DNA of 19,306 nucleotides from Candidatus Pelagibacter sp. (GCA_013204495.1 JABMNQ010000164.1:1-19306); one strand, 5' to 3'; shown: positions 9,354 through 15,907, counted from the stretch's first letter. Program-made: numbers and translations. Notes: generated by a model from the sequence alone, not told the origin.

Positions 9354-10661
9354 ATGTTAGATCTAATAATTAAAAATGGTTCATGCTACATAGATAAAGA
9401 GCTTAAAGATCAAGATATAGCAATTAAAGATGGTAAAATTATAGAAATTGGGAAAGTTGATAGTGAAGCTAAAGAAGTTTTTAATGCCAAAGGATTAACC
9501 GTTTTACCAGGATGCATCGATACCCAAACTCATTTCAGAGAACCTGGCTCAACTGACACAGAAGATCTTCACTCTGGAAGTAGAGCCGCAATCGCTGGTG
9601 GAATAACTAGTGTTTTTGAGATGCCAAACACTAATCCACCAACTTCAAATAAAATAGAATTTCAAAAAAAATTAGATCTCGCAAAAAATAGAATGTATTG
9701 CAATTATGCTTTTTACTTTGGAGCTACACCAGATAATGCCGTTGAATTAGCAGAGCTAAAAAACTTGGAGGGTTGTTGTGGAATTAAGCTTTTTGCAGGC
9801 TCTTCAACCGGAAATTTATTAGTCCAATATGAAGAGGATATTGAAAAAGTATTTAAAAGTAGTTCAAAAGTTGTTTCTGTTCACTCTGAAGATGAAGAAA
9901 TTTTAAATATGAATAAAAAATTAATTAAAGATGGAGATGTTCACACTCATCCTATTTGGAGAAGTGAAGAATCTGCAATTTCATCAACAAGAAGAATTGT
10001 AAGAATAGCCGAAAGATATAAAAAAAAAGCACACATTCTGCATGTTACAACAAAACAAGAGATTGATTTTTTATCGCAACATAAAGGAAATATTACGTTT
10101 GAAATAACACCTCAACATTTAACAATATATGCTCCTGACTGTTATGATAAACTAGGCACTTATGCGCAAATGAATCCTCCAATAAGAGATAAGTCTCATT
10201 ACGATAGGTTATGGTACGCAGTAAAAAATAATCTTAATGATACAATTGGTTCTGATCATGCTCCACACTTAAAAGAAAATAAAGAAAAAATTTATCCAAA
10301 TTCACCATCCGGAATGCCTGGTGTGCAAACACTTATGCCAGTTATGCTAAATCACGTTAATGATGGAAAATTAAGTTTAGAACAATTAATGAACTCTATA
10401 TGTGAAAATCCAGTAAAAATTTTTGGAATTAAAGATAAAGGTTTTATTAAAGTAGGCTTTGATGCTGACTTTACAATTGTGGATATGAATAAAAAAATTA
10501 TCATTAAAAATGAAAATATTGAAAGTAAATGTGGTTGGACACCTTTTGATGGATTTGAATTTAAAGGAACCCCTGTTTCAACAATTATTGCCGGTCAAAT
10601 CAAAATGAGAGATGGTAAAATCTTAGGTGAACCTGAGGGTAAGCCTTTAAATTTTAAATAG
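9354..10661 (+). CDS. pyrC: Dihydroorotase-family amidohydrolase (class I type, QxH metal site)
   Basis: A 435-residue amidohydrolase of the dihydroorotase type, which cyclises carbamoyl-aspartate to dihydroorotate in pyrimidine synthesis. Visible features are PGCIDTQTHFREPGSTDTEDL (substrate Arg62), AIAGGITSVFEMPNTNPPT, Lys145 in GIKLFAG at the position of the carboxylated lysine of active enzymes, HSEDEE, HILHVTT and Asp301 in GSDHAPH. The first histidine of the usual HxH metal pair is replaced by Gln58 (D56-T-Q-T-H60). I recall the same Gln in alphaproteobacterial relatives annotated as dihydroorotase, so it is a lineage trait and probably not an error. Other metal and substrate residues are kept. 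The start at 9354 matches the family N-terminus (LDLIIKNG). Activity as dihydroorotase is likely but not proven; another cyclic amidohydrolase function is possible. Its end overlaps the convergent SMR gene by eight bases. Confidence 0.85.
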   Translation: MLDLIIKNGSCYIDKELKDQDIAIKDGKIIEIGKVDSEAKEVFNAKGLTVLPGCIDTQTHFREPGSTDTEDLHSGSRAAIAGGITSVFEMPNTNPPTSNKIEFQKKLDLAKNRMYCNYAFYFGATPDNAVELAELKNLEGCCGIKLFAGSSTGNLLVQYEEDIEKVFKSSSKVVSVHSEDEEILNMNKKLIKDGDVHTHPIWRSEESAISSTRRIVRIAERYKKKAHILHVTTKQEIDFLSQHKGNITFEITPQHLTIYAPDCYDKLGTYAQMNPPIRDKSHYDRLWYAVKNNLNDTIGSDHAPHLKENKEKIYPNSPSGMPGVQTLMPVMLNHVNDGKLSLEQLMNSICENPVKIFGIKDKGFIKVGFDADFTIVDMNKKIIIKNENIESKCGWTPFDGFEFKGTPVSTIIAGQIKMRDGKILGEPEGKPLNFK

Positions 10662-10986
10662 TTTTTATAGTAAAACTATTTACAAGAACGACCCCAATAA
10701 CAATTAAGAATAACCCAAATATAGCCTGCCACGACAAGGTTTGTTTAAAAAAAACATATCCCAATATTGCAATTGTGAATATCCCAAGACCACTCCATGT
10801 CGCATAAACAATAGCAATTGGAATTTTATCTACCACAAAAGTTAAAAGATAAAATGATGATAAATATAAAATAGTAAGAGCTGCAGTAGGAATTATTTTT
10901 GTAAAATTTTGTGATACGGGCAACAACATTGTTCCACTAACTTCACAAAAAATTGCAACTATTAAAAACAGATATGTTTTAATCAC
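10654..10986 (-). CDS. Small multidrug resistance (SMR) family transporter, EmrE-like
   Basis: A 110-residue inner-membrane protein with four hydrophobic helices (about residues 4-22, 32-51, 57-78 and 84-104), the size and plan of SMR transporters, which act as dimers exchanging protons for cationic drugs or small metabolites. The essential membrane carboxylate is Glu15 (EmrE Glu14). Tyr61 and Trp64 in VYATWSGLGI match EmrE Tyr60 and Trp63. This points to the EmrE branch more than to guanidinium exporters, but substrate prediction in this family is weak; osmolyte, polyamine or quaternary-amine export is possible. The start is GTG at 10986, overlapping the prpE TAG by one base (TAGTG), so it is almost certainly translated from the prpE transcript. 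Confidence 0.9.
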   Translation of the reverse strand: MIKTYLFLIVAIFCEVSGTMLLPVSQNFTKIIPTAALTILYLSSFYLLTFVVDKIPIAIVYATWSGLGIFTIAILGYVFFKQTLSWQAIFGLFLIVIGVVLVNSFTIKTI

Positions 10987-12881
10987 TATTTAATAATATT
11001 ATTATTAATTAAATCTTCTTTTATCTCAGTTAAAATTGCAGGGTCATCTATTGTTGCTGGAATTTTATAATCTTCTCCATCAGCAATTTTTCTAATAGTT
11101 GCTCTTAATATTTTTCCAGATCTAGTTTTTGGTAATCTTTTAATCACAATTACAACTTTAAATGCAGCAACAGGACCAATTTTATCTCTAACCATCTGAA
11201 TGCATTCTTTTGAAATCGTTTCATGGTCTTTTTCAATACCAGATTTAAGAACGACTAACCCAATTGGCAATTGTCCTTTTAATTTATCAGCAATACCCAA
11301 TACAGCACACTCAGCAACTGATTGATGCTCTGATAATACCTCTTCTATAGCACCCGTTGATAATCTGTGACCTGCAACATTAATAATGTCATCTGTTCGA
11401 GACATAATCCAAATATATCCATCTTCATCAATGTGCCCCGCATCATAAGTTTCATAGCAACCTTCATAATTAGTCATGTAATTATCTTTGTATCTTTTAT
11501 CTGCATTCCATAATGTTGGAAAAGTTCCAGGAGGCAATGGTAGTTTTACAACAATATCCCCCATTTCATTTGGTTTTGCTAAGGTTTGATCTGGTTTCAT
11601 GATTTGGACATCATAACCAGGAACTGCTTTACCTGCTGAACCATATTTTGTTTTCATCATTTCTATACCAGTACAATTTGAACTAATTGCCCAACTAGTT
11701 TCTGTTTGCCACCAGTGATCAATTACAGGAACCTTTAATAATTTTTCAGCCCATTTAATAGTATCTGGATCTGCTCTTTCACCTGCTAAAAATAAAGATT
11801 TAAATTTACTTAAATCATATTTAGAAAAAAATTTACCTTCAGGGTCTTCTTTTTTAATAGCCCTAAACGCGGTTGGAGCTGTAAAAAGAGATTTGACTTT
11901 ATAGTCAGAAATTACTTTCCAAAAGGCCCCAGCATTGGGAGTACCAACTGGTTTACCCTCAAATAATACCGTGGTGCATCCCTTGAATAAAGGAGCGTAG
12001 ACAATATAAGAATGACCAACAATCCAACCAATATCACTTGCCGACCACCAAACATCATCCTCATTAATATTATAAACATTCTTCATGGTCCATTTTAAAG
12101 CAACTATATGACCACCAATATCCCTAACTATTCCTTTAGGAACACCCGTTGTACCCGATGTATATAAAATATAAGCAAGTTCATTTGAATTCATCTCCAC
12201 ACAGTCTACTTCTTCAGCGTTAGATAGAGCCTCATCCCAACTTATTTCTTTTGGAGCATTTATTTTTACTTCATTCCCAGATCTTTGAAATAGAATTAAC
12301 TTTTCTATTTTATGAGAGGCTAATTTTATAGCCTGATCTACTAAAGGTTTGTATTCAATAGTTCTTCCTGGTTCAAAACCACAGGAAGCAGTAACCAATA
12401 CCTTTGCTTTACTATCATCAATTCTGCTTGCTAATTCACTTGAGGCAAAACCACCAAATACTACTGAGTGAACTGCTCCAATTCTTCCACAAGCCAACAT
12501 AGCAATAACTGCTTCTGGGATCATAGGCATATAGATTATGACACGGTCTCCTTTATTAACCCCTTGGTTTCTTAATGCCCCAGAAAACTTTGAAACTTTT
12601 TTTTTTAATTCACTATAAGTAAATTGTTTTTTACTACCTGTGATAGGGCTATCATAAATTAAAGCTAATTTTTTACCTCTACCTTCATCAATGTGAAGGT
12701 CTAAAGCGTTATAGCAGGTGTTGGTTACGCCATCTTCAAACCATTTATAAAACGGTGGATTAGACTTATTTAAAATTTTAGTGGGTTTTTTAAACCAAAA
12801 AATATCTTCAGACACCTCTTGCCAAAATTTTTCAGGATTTTTTATAGAATTTTGATAAATTTCATTAAACTTATTATTCAT
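10986..12881 (-). CDS. prpE: Propionyl-CoA synthetase (acetyl-CoA synthetase family)
   Basis: AMP-forming acyl-CoA ligase of 631 residues (E. coli PrpE about 628) that activates propionate, and often acetate, to the CoA thioester via an acyl-adenylate. The P-loop-like motif TSGTTGVPKG begins at residue 241. LAGERADPDT and DHWWQTETSW are typical of PrpE rather than Acs, where I expect DTWWQTETGG. The C-terminal domain has the hinge SRTDDIINVAGHRLSTG and the catalytic Lys590 in TRSGKILR, the residue acetylated by Pat-type enzymes. The N-terminal ACAS_N region is present (FWQEVSEDIFWFKKP). The gene is divergent from proteorhodopsin across a 213-base gap and is followed by the SMR transporter. 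No methylcitrate-cycle genes are next to it, so whether it serves propionate or general short-chain acid scavenging is open. Confidence 0.92.
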   Translation of the reverse strand: MNNKFNEIYQNSIKNPEKFWQEVSEDIFWFKKPTKILNKSNPPFYKWFEDGVTNTCYNALDLHIDEGRGKKLALIYDSPITGSKKQFTYSELKKKVSKFSGALRNQGVNKGDRVIIYMPMIPEAVIAMLACGRIGAVHSVVFGGFASSELASRIDDSKAKVLVTASCGFEPGRTIEYKPLVDQAIKLASHKIEKLILFQRSGNEVKINAPKEISWDEALSNAEEVDCVEMNSNELAYILYTSGTTGVPKGIVRDIGGHIVALKWTMKNVYNINEDDVWWSASDIGWIVGHSYIVYAPLFKGCTTVLFEGKPVGTPNAGAFWKVISDYKVKSLFTAPTAFRAIKKEDPEGKFFSKYDLSKFKSLFLAGERADPDTIKWAEKLLKVPVIDHWWQTETSWAISSNCTGIEMMKTKYGSAGKAVPGYDVQIMKPDQTLAKPNEMGDIVVKLPLPPGTFPTLWNADKRYKDNYMTNYEGCYETYDAGHIDEDGYIWIMSRTDDIINVAGHRLSTGAIEEVLSEHQSVAECAVLGIADKLKGQLPIGLVVLKSGIEKDHETISKECIQMVRDKIGPVAAFKVVIVIKRLPKTRSGKILRATIRKIADGEDYKIPATIDDPAILTEIKEDLINNNIIK

Positions 12882-12920
12882 TGTATTTGATTCTAATTTT
12901 TATTTTTTTTGGCTTATTAA

Positions 12921-12926
12921 ATTATA
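12921..12926 (-). promoter_or_regulatory. Candidate -10 element for prpE
   Basis: On the minus strand a perfect TATAAT lies at 12926-12921, about 40 bases before the prpE ATG at 12881. No convincing -35 is found at 15-19 bases; a TTGATT-like hexamer is too far upstream. AT content makes chance matches common, so this is only a candidate. Confidence 0.3.
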
Positions 12927-13024
12927 AGTTGTATTAAAATTTAAAAAGTAAGTAAAATCAACACAAATTAGACTAAATTAAACCTTCTAAAAACTTAATT
13001 TTTTTGATAGTTAACACTCAACTG

Positions 13025-13054
13025 TTGCAAACGTTTGTTTGTAGCTAGTTTATA
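13025..13054 (+). promoter_or_regulatory. Candidate proteorhodopsin promoter
   Basis: TTGCAA at 13025-13030 and TTTATA at 13049-13054 are 18 bases apart; alternatives with TATATA (13051-13056) have a 20-base spacer. The predicted leader is about 35 bases and includes the Shine-Dalgarno at 13081-13087. Both hexamers are embedded in palindromes (13028-13037 and 13046-13061), so a regulator bound there would compete with RNA polymerase. Exact hexamer assignment is uncertain. Confidence 0.4.
13028..13037. promoter_or_regulatory. Perfect palindrome CAAACGTTTG, LacI/PurR-type operator look-alike
   Basis: CAAACGTTTG is a perfect 10-base inverted repeat with the central CG typical of LacI-family operators. 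Over 13025-13040 the sequence agrees with the E. coli PurR consensus at 12 of 16 positions, with 11 consecutive matches in the core. It overlaps the candidate -35 of the proteorhodopsin gene. No LacI-family regulator gene lies in the window, so binding is unproven. Confidence 0.35.
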
Positions 13055-13061
13055 TAAACTA
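13046..13061. repeat. Perfect 16-base palindrome TAGTTTATATAAACTA in the proteorhodopsin leader/promoter
   Basis: The 16 bases equal their own reverse complement, with a TATA centre covering the likely -10 element and start site. It could be a dimer-binding operator, a symmetric -10 region or, if transcribed, a weak hairpin. The sequence is certain; its function is inference. Confidence 0.6.
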
Positions 13062-13080
13062 AAAGTTAAAAAATAACAAA

Positions 13081-13087
13081 AGAGGGA
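13081..13087 (+). promoter_or_regulatory. Strong Shine-Dalgarno site of proteorhodopsin
   Basis: AGAGGGA at 13081-13087, with GAGGG eight bases before the ATG at 13095, fits anti-Shine-Dalgarno pairing well. It fixes the start codon. Most other genes in the window have no such site, which marks this gene as one for efficient translation. Confidence 0.75.
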
Positions 13088-13094
13088 TTTTTTT

Positions 13095-13865
13095 ATGAAA
13101 AAACTAAAATTGTTTGCTCTTACTGCTGTAGCCCTAATGGGTGCTTCAGGTGTAGCAAACGCAGAAACAGCCATGTTGGCTTCTGACGACTTCGTTGGGA
13201 TTTCATTCTGGCTAGTAACAATGGTGATGTTAGCGTCGACTGCTTTCTTTTTCTTAGAAGCAGGAAATGTTGTGGCAGGTTGGAGAACATCAATAATTGT
13301 TGCAGGACTAGTTACTGGTGTTGCCTTTATACATTACATGTATATGAGAGATGTATGGGTCACGACTGGTGAGTCACCAACAGTATACAGATATATTGAC
13401 TGGTTAATCACTGTACCATTACTAATGATAGAATTTTACCTAATTCTAGCAGCTGTAGGAAAAGCAAATTCTGGAATATTCTGGAGATTGTTAATTGGAA
13501 CAGTTGTGATGCTTGTAGGTGGATACTTAGGAGAAGCAGGATACATCAACTCTACACTTGGTTTCGTAATCGGTATGGCTGGATGGTTCTACATTCTTTA
13601 TGAAGTATTCTCTGGTGAAGCGGGAAAAGCTGCAGCAAAAAGTGGAAACAAAGCTCTTGTTACTGCATTTGGTGCAATGAGAATGATCGTTACAGTTGGT
13701 TGGGCAATTTACCCATTAGGTTACGTATTTGGTTACCTAACAGGTGGTGTAGATGCTGACTCACTAAACGTGATTTACAACATAGCTGACTTGCTAAACA
13801 AAACTGCATTTGGTCTAATCATTTGGGCTGCGGCAATGCAATCAGGTGGTAGAAAAGCTAAGTAG
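13095..13865 (+). CDS. Proteorhodopsin, light-driven proton pump (green-tuned)
   Basis: A 256-residue seven-helix retinal protein of the inner membrane that pumps protons outwards in light. A signal peptide is visible (MKKLKLFALTAVALMGAS... with cleavage expected after ANA, residue 23). Functional residues align with a constant offset of five to the well-studied green proteorhodopsin: His80 (His75), proton acceptor Asp102 (Asp97), Leu110 (tuning position 105, Leu means green), proton donor Glu113 (Glu108) and the retinal Schiff-base Lys236 (Lys231). All pump residues are intact. The start is set by a strong Shine-Dalgarno. Codon choice is C-ending for Tyr, Asn and Asp far more than in its neighbours, which points to high expression. 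It is monocistronic by its terminator. Carotenoid and retinal genes (crt, blh) are not nearby, so retinal must come from another locus. Confidence 0.98.
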   Translation: MKKLKLFALTAVALMGASGVANAETAMLASDDFVGISFWLVTMVMLASTAFFFLEAGNVVAGWRTSIIVAGLVTGVAFIHYMYMRDVWVTTGESPTVYRYIDWLITVPLLMIEFYLILAAVGKANSGIFWRLLIGTVVMLVGGYLGEAGYINSTLGFVIGMAGWFYILYEVFSGEAGKAAAKSGNKALVTAFGAMRMIVTVGWAIYPLGYVFGYLTGGVDADSLNVIYNIADLLNKTAFGLIIWAAAMQSGGRKAK

Positions 13866-13887
13866 TTCTACTCGTTAAATAATTTAA

Positions 13888-13924
13888 AAAGGGCGAGTAC
13901 ATTTTGTGTACTTGCCCTTTTTTT
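13888..13924 (+). terminator. Rho-independent terminator of proteorhodopsin
   Basis: Bases 13888-13901 pair with 13907-13920 to give a 14-base-pair stem (one G-T wobble) with a five-base loop, followed by a run of seven T at 13918-13924. It starts 22 bases after the proteorhodopsin stop and ends 22 bases before the ferredoxin ATG. It is the only convincing intrinsic terminator in the window. Confidence 0.93.
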
Positions 13925-13939
13925 ATATGCCCTTATATT
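13912..13939 (+). promoter_or_regulatory. Possible ferredoxin-operon promoter overlapping the terminator
   Basis: TTGCCC at 13912-13917, inside the terminator stem, and TATATT at 13934-13939 are 16 bases apart. Transcription would start almost at the ferredoxin ATG (13947), giving a leaderless or near-leaderless mRNA. The alternative is simple read-through of the terminator. Both hexamers are imperfect, so this is weak. Confidence 0.3.
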
Positions 13940-13946
13940 TAGATAA

Positions 13947-14267
13947 ATGCCTAAAATTACCTATATAGAAAATAATGGAAACTCTCAAATCATAGAAGTT
14001 GCTAATGGATTGAGCGTAATGGAAGGCGCTGTTCAAAACGATATTTCTGGAATTGATGCTGATTGTGGAGGTGGCATGGCTTGTGCTACTTGCCATGTTT
14101 ATGTCAAAGAAGAATGGTTAGATAAACTTCCAAAAAAAGAAGATGGTGAAGAGGACATGTTAGATATGGCTTATGAGCCAAAACGGAACAGCAGATTAAG
14201 CTGTCAGATATTAGTTTCAGATGAATTAGAAGGATTAACAGTTAGTATTCCATTAAAACAAGGTTAA
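13947..14267 (+). CDS. [2Fe-2S] ferredoxin, adrenodoxin type
   Basis: A 106-residue soluble electron carrier. Cluster ligands are Cys40, Cys46, Cys49 (C-x5-C-x2-C in [15 protein letters not shown]) and Cys86 (RLSCQI), the pattern of vertebrate/bacterial adrenodoxin-type ferredoxins. An acidic stretch before the last Cys ([14 protein letters not shown], residues 65-78) is the usual docking surface for the reductase. The stop is directly followed by the ATG of a ferredoxin-NADP reductase, so the two are very probably partners. Such ferredoxins commonly feed P450s, Fe-S assembly or oxygenases; the acceptor here is unknown. No Shine-Dalgarno is seen, and the start follows the proteorhodopsin terminator by 22 bases. 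Confidence 0.95.
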   Translation: MPKITYIENNGNSQIIEVANGLSVMEGAVQNDISGIDADCGGGMACATCHVYVKEEWLDKLPKKEDGEEDMLDMAYEPKRNSRLSCQILVSDELEGLTVSIPLKQG

Positions 14268-15284
14268 ATGAATAAAACAGATGTATTGATAATAGGAGCA
14301 GGTCCAACAGGATTATTTTGCTCTCATCAACTAGGTTTAATTGGATTGAATTGTGAAATAGTTGATAATTTAGATAAAGTTGGAGGACAATGTATTGAAC
14401 TTTATCCAGACAAACCAATTTATGATATTCCAGCAGTTCCTGAGTGTACTGGAGAAGAGTTAACTAATAATCTAATTAAACAAATAAAACCTTTTAATAT
14501 TAAATTTCATCTTAATGAAAGAGTAGAGGAGGTTAATAAAGTTAAGGATAAATGGATTGTAAAAACAAACAAACACACAGAATTTGAAACACCTAATATA
14601 ATTATTGCAGGGGGCGTGGGTTCATTCGAGCCAAGAAAGTTTTCTTCAGAAGAGTGTGAAAAATATGAAAACCACTCTTTATTCTATTTAATTAAAGATA
14701 AATCTATTTTTCAAAACAAGACGGTTTCAATATTTGGAGGAGGAGATTCAGCATTAGATTGGGCTATTGAATTATCAAATAAATCAAAAGTGAACTTAAT
14801 ACATCGAAGAGATGAATTTTCAGGTGCACAGTCAAGTATTGATAAAGTTAAAGAATTAGAAAAATCTGGGAAAGTAAAAATTTTTACAAAATATCAATTA
14901 AATTCAATTAAAGGAGATGAGAACATTAAATCAATAAAAATAAAGCATGACGATGAAAGTTTAAAAGAAGTAGAAACAGAGTATGTTTTAGGTTTTTTTG
15001 GACTGATTATGAAGCTTGGGCCCATTTTAAATTGGGGTTTAAATTTAAATAAAAAAACAATTCAAGTTAATACGGAAAACTTTGAAACTAATCAAAAAGG
15101 TATATTTGCAATAGGTGATATTTGTACTTATCCAGGAAAACTTAAATTGATACTTTCTGGTTTTCACGAAGGAGCCTTAGCTGCAAGAGGTTGCTTTAAA
15201 TACGCAAGACCAGATGAAAAATTAAGGTTTGAATTCACAACTACATCAAAAGCTGCTCAAGAAAGACTGGGCATAAAAAAGTGA
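14268..15284 (+). CDS. Ferredoxin/flavodoxin-NADP+ reductase, thioredoxin reductase-like (type 2)
   Basis: A 338-residue FAD- and NADPH-binding flavoprotein. The FAD motif GAGPTG is at residues 10-15, the NADPH motif GGGDSA at 157-162, and the second FAD motif GIFAIGDICTYPGKLKLI near residue 280. It resembles thioredoxin reductase but has no CxxC redox pair between the two nucleotide domains (only a lone Cys in SSEECEKY), so it belongs to the YumC-like ferredoxin-NADP reductases. The C-terminal extension (TTTSKAAQERLGIKK) is typical of that group. It probably passes electrons from NADPH to the ferredoxin encoded immediately upstream (zero-base gap). Its TGA overlaps the GTG of the next gene (GTGA). 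Databases may call it thioredoxin-disulfide reductase, which the missing cysteines argue against. Confidence 0.92.
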   Translation: MNKTDVLIIGAGPTGLFCSHQLGLIGLNCEIVDNLDKVGGQCIELYPDKPIYDIPAVPECTGEELTNNLIKQIKPFNIKFHLNERVEEVNKVKDKWIVKTNKHTEFETPNIIIAGGVGSFEPRKFSSEECEKYENHSLFYLIKDKSIFQNKTVSIFGGGDSALDWAIELSNKSKVNLIHRRDEFSGAQSSIDKVKELEKSGKVKIFTKYQLNSIKGDENIKSIKIKHDDESLKEVETEYVLGFFGLIMKLGPILNWGLNLNKKTIQVNTENFETNQKGIFAIGDICTYPGKLKLILSGFHEGALAARGCFKYARPDEKLRFEFTTTSKAAQERLGIKK

Positions 15285-15907
15285 TAGAGTTATTTACGGC
15301 AGATACGCCAAACGGAAAAAAAATTACAATAATGTTAGAAGAAATAGGTTGTGATTTTAAAGTTACTAAAATTGATCTATCTAAAGATGAACAATTTAAA
15401 GAAAATTTTAAGAAAATAAGTCCTTTTGGAAAAATTCCAGTAATCACAGATCATGATAGTGGACAGTCCTTATTCGAATCTGGAGCAATTCTTATATATC
15501 TTGCTGAAAAATATAATAAATTTTATGAATTAAAGGATCGTCATATTGTAAATCAATGGCTTATGGCACAAATGGGAATCATTGGCCCAATGATTGGACA
15601 ACATCATCAATTTCATCACTACAACCCTGGCAAAAGCGAGTTTGGAGAGGAAAGATATTTTAAAATTACTAAAAGAATTTATGGAGAATTAGATGAAAGA
15701 TTATCTTCATCAAAATTTTTAGCTGGCACAAACTATACAATTGCAGACATTGCAACATGGCCTTGGATTGCAAGGCATGAGTGGCATGATATCGGTCTTA
15801 AAAATTATAAAAATCTTACTAGATGGTATTTAGATATTGCAAAAAGAGATGGGGTTATTAAAGGATATGACCTATTAAAAGATGGCTCTGAAATACCAAA
15901 GCCTTAA
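15281..15907 (+). CDS. Glutathione S-transferase family protein, YfcG (nu)-like
   Basis: A 208-residue cytosolic GST with an N-terminal thioredoxin-fold domain and a C-terminal helical domain. The N-terminus (IELFTADTPNGKKITIMLEEIG) has Thr9 and Asn11 at the same positions as E. coli YfcG, in place of the usual Ser, Tyr or Cys. The glutathione-binding parts GKIPVI and FESGAILIYLAEKY are intact. YfcG-type proteins are glutathione-dependent disulfide oxidoreductases more than conjugating enzymes, so a thiol-redox role is the better guess. The start is GTG at 15281, overlapping the reductase stop by four bases, which puts it in the ferredoxin operon. Its TAA overlaps the convergent dksA stop. 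Confidence 0.92.
   Translation: MIELFTADTPNGKKITIMLEEIGCDFKVTKIDLSKDEQFKENFKKISPFGKIPVITDHDSGQSLFESGAILIYLAEKYNKFYELKDRHIVNQWLMAQMGIIGPMIGQHHQFHHYNPGKSEFGEERYFKITKRIYGELDERLSSSKFLAGTNYTIADIATWPWIARHEWHDIGLKNYKNLTRWYLDIAKRDGVIKGYDLLKDGSEIPKP

Noticed and set aside
10986..12881. Acetyl-CoA synthetase (acs)
   Set aside because: GERADPDT and DHWWQTETSW, the length of 631 residues and the overall pattern fit PrpE better, although acetate may also be used.
13028..13037. True PurR site
   Set aside because: The match is to an enterobacterial consensus and no regulator gene is visible. It is kept only as a LacI-type look-alike, not as an assigned PurR box.
14268..15284. Thioredoxin-disulfide reductase (trxB)
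   Set aside because: The CxxC active-site pair is missing and the neighbour is a ferredoxin, so ferredoxin-NADP reductase fits better.
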